From: Eggerthellaceae bacterium UBA3686
Lineage (GTDB): Bacteria; Actinomycetota; Coriobacteriia; Coriobacteriales; Eggerthellaceae
Direction of reading: 5' to 3'
DNA length: 64,000 bases
Assembly: GCA_002371495.1 (NCBI GenBank)
Contig: DFIX01000019.1
Location: 40,434 to 104,433 of the forward strand
Of this stretch, positions 59,839-64,000 are shown one piece after another. The position numbers were made by a program, and so were the translations under genes. A model generated the notes under the pieces. It worked only from the letters and a program-made list of their open reading frames with translations. It had not been told where the DNA came from and did not search any database. The first letter of the stretch is position 1; every line of letters begins with the position of its first letter.

Positions 59839-59889
59839 GCGTAACCTTTCGTCAGTCGCGCTCGCCCAATTGCGGAAGCGCTTACTGCC

Positions 59890-61086
59890 TTACTGTTTGG
59901 GAACCGAGTTCTTCACCAGCGCGCTGCATTCGTCGTCGGTGAGCTCGTAGTCGTACATGGTCTTGTAGTAGCCCTTCACGACATCCTCGATTCCGTTATC
60001 GAAGTTATCGGGGTAGCACAGGCGGGCAAACCACTGCATGCCCAGGATCTGGTTGACGCCCGGGGGCGACGAGAGCCAGTTGTAGGGCTCGCCAGGAACT
60101 TCGTAGTAGTTGCCGTCTTTGACCGCCTTGAGGGTCTGCCACGACGGGTCGTCGGCGACCTTGTCGTAGACGCTCTGCGGTCCGAAGACGATCATCGGCG
60201 GATCCCACATGGCGATCTGCTCGAAGCTGACTTCGGCACCCAGGCCGCTGCCACCCGCATTCTCGATAACAGCCGGGTTGTCGACGACCCAATCGAAGAC
60301 GGTGCCCTGGAACGAGCCGTTCGGCATGGCGTTCAGGCCCGCATCGCCGAGCAGGTACAGGGCCTGCACACGGTTGGCCTCGGTCACACCGTTGAGGCCG
60401 GCCTTGGTGGTTGCATAGGCGTCAGCGCAGTAGTCGGCAAGCTCCTTGGCGCGGTCAGGCTCGCCCAAAAGCTCGCCCATCATCGTGTAAGCCTTGTCGT
60501 ACGTATCAATCGTGGCTTCTACGTGCACGCACGGGATGCCCGTGGCCGTTTGGATCTCGTCAAGGTCCTCGACGATGCTCTTCTTGGCCTCGCCGATATC
60601 CAAGATCAGCTGCGGGTCGGCGCTTGCGACGGCTTCCTTGTTGAAGTCGCCCTTGCCGCCGTAAATCTGCCCGTACACGGGAAGCGCACCGTACTCTTTG
60701 CCGACGTACTTCATCTCGGTGTCAGATAGCTCGTTGGAAAGCCCGACCATCTTCTGCGGCGCAAACGTCAGCATGAACATCTGCGAGATGGGCCCGGTGA
60801 CCGCCACGCGCTCGATATTCGCCGGAATCTCGACCGTACGTCCCGCCGAGTCGGTGAAACTCACCGTGTCACCCGAAGCCGACGCCTCAGCGCTCGCAGG
60901 TGCACTCGCCGAGCCCGAAGCCTCCGCCGAAGCGAAGCCCGATGCCGAGCTGCCGCTGCCGGACGAAGCGGGTGCGGCATTCGACCCGCCGCAACCGGCT
61001 ATGCCCATGACCACGGCGCACATAACCGCCACGATCGCCATCGCCCAAGCGCGCTTGAGCCAACCGCCACTTGCTGCCTTTTCCAT
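59890..61086 (-). CDS. ABC importer solute-binding lipoprotein, FepB/BtuF type
   Basis: This 398-residue lipoprotein has a signal with the lipobox GIAGC, a Ser/Ala/Gly-rich linker and then a cluster A-III binding domain: FTDSAGRTVEIPANIERVAV, DPQLILDIGEAKKSIVEDLD and a C-terminal lobe. It delivers an iron chelate, haem or cobamide to the permease; the ligand cannot be told. Lgt, encoded at 27592, would lipidate it. I start at MEKAASGG (ATG 61086), with AAGGGAAGG upstream. Confidence 0.88.
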   Translation of the reverse strand: MEKAASGGWLKRAWAMAIVAVMCAVVMGIAGCGGSNAAPASSGSGSSASGFASAEASGSASAPASAEASASGDTVSFTDSAGRTVEIPANIERVAVTGPISQMFMLTFAPQKMVGLSNELSDTEMKYVGKEYGALPVYGQIYGGKGDFNKEAVASADPQLILDIGEAKKSIVEDLDEIQTATGIPCVHVEATIDTYDKAYTMMGELLGEPDRAKELADYCADAYATTKAGLNGVTEANRVQALYLLGDAGLNAMPNGSFQGTVFDWVVDNPAVIENAGGSGLGAEVSFEQIAMWDPPMIVFGPQSVYDKVADDPSWQTLKAVKDGNYYEVPGEPYNWLSSPPGVNQILGMQWFARLCYPDNFDNGIEDVVKGYYKTMYDYELTDDECSALVKNSVPKQ

Positions 61087-61265
61087 GATCCTTCCCTTCT
61101 TGATTCGAATGCTGCTATAACCGCTCATTAGTATATTGCGGTCTCGCTATAAACGAATTCTATCCTATGCAAAGTCGAATTGCTTCGAAAAGTTATATTC
61201 AGAGATGAATTTATTTCTGCACTTATATATTTAACGGTTGAAATAGACCAAGATGCTCGTCCCGC

Positions 61266-61302
61266 ATGTGACAATGGGGACGGGCCCGTCGTCACATTTT
61301 TG
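61266..61302 (+). repeat. Family-3 palindrome with GACGGGCCCGTC core
   Basis: ATGTGAC (61266-61272) and GTCACAT (61291-61297) flank the perfect 12-bp palindrome GACGGGCCCGTC (61279-61290), with TTTTT following. The flanks match the family-3 elements at 22908 and 63733 while the core differs. It lies in the 347-bp gap between the lipoprotein gene and trxA; the remainder is AT-rich and probably holds the importer's promoter. Confidence 0.7.
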
Positions 61303-61377
61303 ATTGGCATCCTTTTCTGGAGGATCTCGCAAAAGCGTGACATCGGCTACGCCCCCGTTATCACACTCCCAAAACGA

Positions 61378-61403
61378 AAAGGACCCGCCGAAGCGGGTCC
61401 TCC
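61378..61403 (-). terminator. Terminator of trxA
   Basis: AGGACCCGC pairs with GCGGGTCCT around a CGAA loop. On the minus strand it runs into TTTTCGTTTTGG. It lies about 30 bp beyond the trxA stop codon. Confidence 0.9.
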
Positions 61404-61433
61404 AAATGAACCGTACCTGTTGCCGTGCGGTGC

Positions 61434-61739
61434 TTACAGCATCGCCAGAATTTGCTCCTTGGGGCGTGCGCCGAGCGTCTGGGCTGCGGGCTCGCCGTTC
61501 TTGAAGACGATAAACGTCGGGATGCTCATGATGCCATACTTCTGGGCGATGTCGGGGTTCTCGTCGATGTCGATCTTGTAGACGTCGACCTGGCCGGCCT
61601 GCTCGGCCGCCACCTCGTCGATGACCGGCGCCATCATCTTGCACGGGCCGCACCACGTTGCGAAGAAGTCGATGAGCACCGGCTTATCGGAATCGAGGAC
61701 CTTTTCCTGCCAATCGGCGGAGTTGATCTGTACTGTCAT
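61434..61739 (-). CDS. trxA: Thioredoxin
   Basis: The 101-residue protein has the classic fold and the active site WCGPC in DFFATWCGPCKMMAPVIDE, the buried Asp early (DSDKPVLIDFF) and the cis-Pro loop SIPTFIVFKNGE. It reduces protein disulfides and is itself reduced by TrxB, encoded at 36998. GAAGGAGG precedes ATG 61739. It is transcribed alone, with a terminator after it and the shared trx motif before it. Confidence 0.97.
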   Translation of the reverse strand: MTVQINSADWQEKVLDSDKPVLIDFFATWCGPCKMMAPVIDEVAAEQAGQVDVYKIDIDENPDIAQKYGIMSIPTFIVFKNGEPAAQTLGARPKEQILAML

Positions 61740-61769
61740 TTCATGCCTCCTTCTCGGCTCTTATATCAA

Positions 61770-61789
61770 AAACATTGTACACAATCTAA
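61770..61789 (-). promoter_or_regulatory. trxA promoter motif shared with trxB
   Basis: On the minus strand TTAGATTGTGTACAAT (61789 to 61774) is followed by GTTTTT, 34 bp before the trxA ATG. The 16 bases are identical to those before trxB. Confidence 0.6.
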
Positions 61790-61887
61790 TGAAGGCCTGC
61801 AGCCCATGCTCGGAATATACACAAGGCAGGGCTGTGGCAGGGGGCTGTGGCAGAATCTGAAACAGAATCGGGACAGCACCCAAAAAG

Positions 61888-61908
61888 AAACCCCCGAATC
61901 GGGGGTTT
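61888..61908 (-). terminator. Terminator of thrS
   Basis: AAACCCCCGA (61888-61897) pairs with TCGGGGGTTT (61899-61908), and the minus strand continues CTTTTTGGG. Confidence 0.9.
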
Positions 61909-61940
61909 CTCGTAATGCGATGGCTATGCGCTGATGCCCG

Positions 61941-63701
61941 TTAAGCGCGGTCGCGGATTTCGGCGGTGATCTTCGCGATGAAGTCTTCGAGGCTGCTCTG
62001 AACGGTCTCGTTGCTGCGATCGCGCACCGAGATGTAGCCGCCATCGCGCTCTTGCTCGCCTAAGATCAGCATGTACGGCACGCGGTCGACGCCGCGGGCC
62101 TCGCGAATCTTGTAGCCGATCTTCTCGTCGCGCTCGTCGACGACGGCGCGCACGCCCGCAGCGCGCAGGGCACGGCCTACCTCGAGCGAGTACTCGCGCG
62201 TCTTCTCGGACACGGGCAGAACCTTGACCTGGCACGGCGCAAGCCACACCGGGAACTTGCCCGCGTACTGCTCGGTCAGCATGCCAATGAAGCGCTCGAA
62301 GCTGCCGAAGCCGGCGCGGTGGATCATGATCGGACGCTGCTTGGTGCCGTCGGGAGCCGTGTACTCGAGCTCGAAGTTCTGCGGAAGCTGGAAATCGAGC
62401 TGGATCGTGCCGCATTGCCACGTGCGGCCCAGGCAGTCGTTCAGATGGAAATCGATCTTGGGACCGTAGAAAGCGCCGTCGCCCTCGTTGAGGATGTAAT
62501 CGGCGCCCATCTTCTGAAGCGCCTCGCGCAGGCCGTCTTCCGCGCGCTGCCAATCCTCGTCGGAGCCCATGGAATCCTCGGGCCGGGTCGAGAGCTCGAC
62601 TTTGTACTCGAAGCCGAACTGGCGGTAATACTCGTCGAACAGCTGCGCCGTCTCGAGCACGATGTCGGAAATCTGATCGGGCGTGACGTAGATGTGACCG
62701 TCGTCCTGGGTGAAGGCGCGCACGCGGAACAGGCCGTGCAGGGCGCCCTTCAGCTCGTGGCGATGGTCGAGCCCGGCCTCGGCGAGCTTTAGCGGCAAGT
62801 CGCGGTAACTGCGCGGACGGCTCTTGTAGATGAGGCACGCGCCCGGGCAGTTCATGGGCTTTACGGCGTAGTCCTCGTCATCGACGAGCGTGGTGTACAT
62901 GTTGTCTTTGTAGTGGTCCCAGTGACCGCTTGTCTCCCACAGCGTGCGCGAAAGGATCTGCGGGGTCTCGACCTCGTCGTAATCGTACTTGGCCATCATC
63001 TCGTGCCAGTAGTCGATGAGCGCGTTCTTGAGCTTGGTGCCGTTGGGCAGCCAGAACGGGAAGCCCGGCCCCTCTTCGGCGAACATGAACAGCTCCATCT
63101 CTTGGCCGATCTTGCGGTGGTCGCGCTTCTTGGCCTCCTCGAGCATGTGCTCGTACTCGGCGAGCTCCTCTTTGGTCTCGAAAGCGATGCCGTTGATGCG
63201 CGTGAGCATCTTGTTGTCTTTATCGCCCTTCCAATAAGCGCCCGACGTGGCCGTCAGCTTGAAGGCCTTCAGCGCCTTGGTGTAGAGGATATGCGGCCCA
63301 ACGCACATATCGATATACTCGCCCTGCTGGTAGAAGGTGATGCGGGCGTCTTCGGCCAGATCGCCGATGTGTTCGACCTTGTACTTCTCTTGGCGCTCCT
63401 CCATGAGGGCCACGGCCTCTTCGCGCGGGAGCTCGAAGGTCGTGAACTTGAGGTTCTCTTTGCAGATCTTGCGCATCTCGGCTTCGATGGCGGGAAAGTC
63501 CTCTTCGGTGATCTTGGTATCGCCCAGGTCGATGTCGTAGTAAAAGCCGTTATCGGTCGACGGGCCGTAGCCGAAGTCGGCTTGCGGGTACAGGCGCTTG
63601 ATGGCCTGCGCCATGATATGCGCCGCCGAATGGCGCAGGGTGTCGAGCTCTTCGCCCTCGGCGCACTCGTCTACGTGACCGTCGTTGTACAAAACCTTCA
63701 T
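61941..63701 (-). CDS. thrS: Threonyl-tRNA synthetase without the N-terminal TGS domain
   Basis: This 586-residue class II synthetase charges tRNA-Thr. It begins almost at the editing domain (HSAAHIMAQAI) and lacks the roughly 60-residue TGS domain of the usual 640-residue bacterial form. The catalytic core shows KPMNCPGACLIY (zinc Cys), DHRHE and MIHRAGFGSFERF (zinc His), motif 2 around LFRVRAFTQDDGHI, and the anticodon-binding domain (WLAPCQVKVLPVS) at the end. I chose ATG 63701, with GAGGTG upstream; a GTG two codons earlier overlaps it. No T-box leader is visible in the short upstream region. Confidence 0.93.
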   Translation of the reverse strand: MKVLYNDGHVDECAEGEELDTLRHSAAHIMAQAIKRLYPQADFGYGPSTDNGFYYDIDLGDTKITEEDFPAIEAEMRKICKENLKFTTFELPREEAVALMEERQEKYKVEHIGDLAEDARITFYQQGEYIDMCVGPHILYTKALKAFKLTATSGAYWKGDKDNKMLTRINGIAFETKEELAEYEHMLEEAKKRDHRKIGQEMELFMFAEEGPGFPFWLPNGTKLKNALIDYWHEMMAKYDYDEVETPQILSRTLWETSGHWDHYKDNMYTTLVDDEDYAVKPMNCPGACLIYKSRPRSYRDLPLKLAEAGLDHRHELKGALHGLFRVRAFTQDDGHIYVTPDQISDIVLETAQLFDEYYRQFGFEYKVELSTRPEDSMGSDEDWQRAEDGLREALQKMGADYILNEGDGAFYGPKIDFHLNDCLGRTWQCGTIQLDFQLPQNFELEYTAPDGTKQRPIMIHRAGFGSFERFIGMLTEQYAGKFPVWLAPCQVKVLPVSEKTREYSLEVGRALRAAGVRAVVDERDEKIGYKIREARGVDRVPYMLILGEQERDGGYISVRDRSNETVQSSLEDFIAKITAEIRDRA

Positions 63702-63732
63702 AGGCACCTCTTAGTTTCTATCGTAGGAATGT

Positions 63733-63769
63733 AAATGTGAAAAAGGGGTCTGACCCCTTTTTCACATTT
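63733..63769. repeat. Family-3 palindrome, perfect 18-bp arms
   Basis: AAATGTGAAAAAGGGGTC (63733-63750) and its exact complement (63752-63769) are separated by one T. It overlaps the stop codon of the zinc-ribbon gene and stands just before thrS; on the minus strand the second half includes a T run, so it could also terminate that gene. Confidence 0.85.
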
Positions 63770-64000
63770 ATGCTTGGGTGTGGGAACGGGCACGGCTCGA
63801 CGTGCTGCGACCAACAGGCGTGGTGCAGTACGGGCAGACCGACCACGCGGGGTCGAGCGCATGGTGACAGGTCGAGCAGAGGTTCTTCAGGCGCTGATGG
63901 CAGTTCGGGCACATGACGTAGTCGGCCTCGACCGGGTAGCCGCACGAAGCGCACTCGCCGTACTTCATGAGCTCACGCTGCTTGAGCGCGACCTCGAGCT
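63768..64000 (-). CDS. Double zinc-ribbon protein, C-terminal part (gene continues beyond window)
   Basis: The visible 76 residues begin mid-gene (ELEVALKQRELMKYGE) and hold CASCGYPVEADYVMCPNCHQ and CSTCHHALDPAWSVCPYC, two zinc ribbons each with two CxxC knuckles, then a short tail. An ATG at 63968 exists, but the frame stays open to the window edge and coil-like residues precede it, so I take this as the C-terminus of a larger protein. Function is unknown. Confidence 0.65.
   Translation of the reverse strand, partial: LEVALKQRELMKYGECASCGYPVEADYVMCPNCHQRLKNLCSTCHHALDPAWSVCPYCTTPVGRSTSSRARSHTQA

Noticed and set aside
63702..63770. T-box or leader-peptide control of thrS
   Set aside because: The upstream space is under 70 bp and is mostly the family-3 palindrome and the end of the previous gene; no specifier or antiterminator bulge is visible.
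1..64000. tRNA, rRNA, tmRNA or insertion sequences
   Set aside because: I looked for tRNA-like GTTCGANTC arms, rRNA landmarks and transposase motifs by eye and found none that hold up; tRNAscan-SE and an ISfinder search would settle it.

Overview
The window looks like a chromosomal stretch of a high-GC anaerobic actinobacterium, most likely a member of the Coriobacteriia (Eggerthellaceae-like; inferred from protein style, not proven). Support comes from the anaerobic ribonucleotide reductase pair NrdD/NrdG, a tiny zinc-ribbon protein beginning MCFRP at the left edge, an EF-G-like FusA2, a purely bacterial murein toolkit, and large secreted proteins with bacterial Ig-like, MBG, BspA-type LRR and sunset domains. 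I see no rRNA, tRNA, prophage, insertion sequence or CRISPR array. Most of the window is ordinary core metabolism; the unusual parts are the intergenic repeats, one surface-protein locus, several enzymes that have lost key residues, and an Elp3/Trm9-like gene pair.

Layout. 0-4 kb: edge zinc-ribbon gene, a highly codon-biased MFS permease with a long leader, two small genes. 4-7 kb: divergent pair of a Trm9-like methyltransferase and Elp3, which together suggest a eukaryote-style mcm5U34 tRNA modification route. 7-19 kb: thrH, a QueD-like gene, an FKBP-flippase-nadE-cysE cluster, paaK with its ACT partner, an NfeD/SPFH pair, a metallopeptidase-like pseudoenzyme and a PhnP-like hydrolase. 19-26 kb: fusA2, pepC, an adenosine-type deaminase, mrp. 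26-32 kb: operon murA-LCP-nifU-lgt-glk with a terminator inside a repeat. 32-38 kb: nrdD-nrdG-punA with an NrdR box, then trxB. 38-43 kb: two secreted proteins, prfA with a possible stop-codon-sensing leader, prmC.

43-57 kb: a one-strand locus that runs ECF sigma factor, probable anti-sigma membrane protein, 7-TM protein, PrsW protease, second small membrane protein, a 1673-residue Tat-exported SPKTG-anchored protein and an 1880-residue BspA-like protein. This reads as a regulated-intramembrane-proteolysis switch controlling its own surface proteins. 57-64 kb: sunset-domain secreted protein, a three-gene iron/cobalamin-type ABC importer, trxA, thrS, and the C-terminal end of a double zinc-ribbon protein.

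Scattered between genes are at least three families of inverted-repeat elements. Family 1 (about ten copies or remnants) has 16-21 bp arms whose sequence changes from copy to copy while pairing is kept; family 2 (three copies) does the same with a different core; family 3 consists of ATGTGA...TCACAT palindromes around GGGGTC/GACCCC or similar cores. trxA and trxB, 24 kb apart, share an identical 16-bp promoter-region motif.
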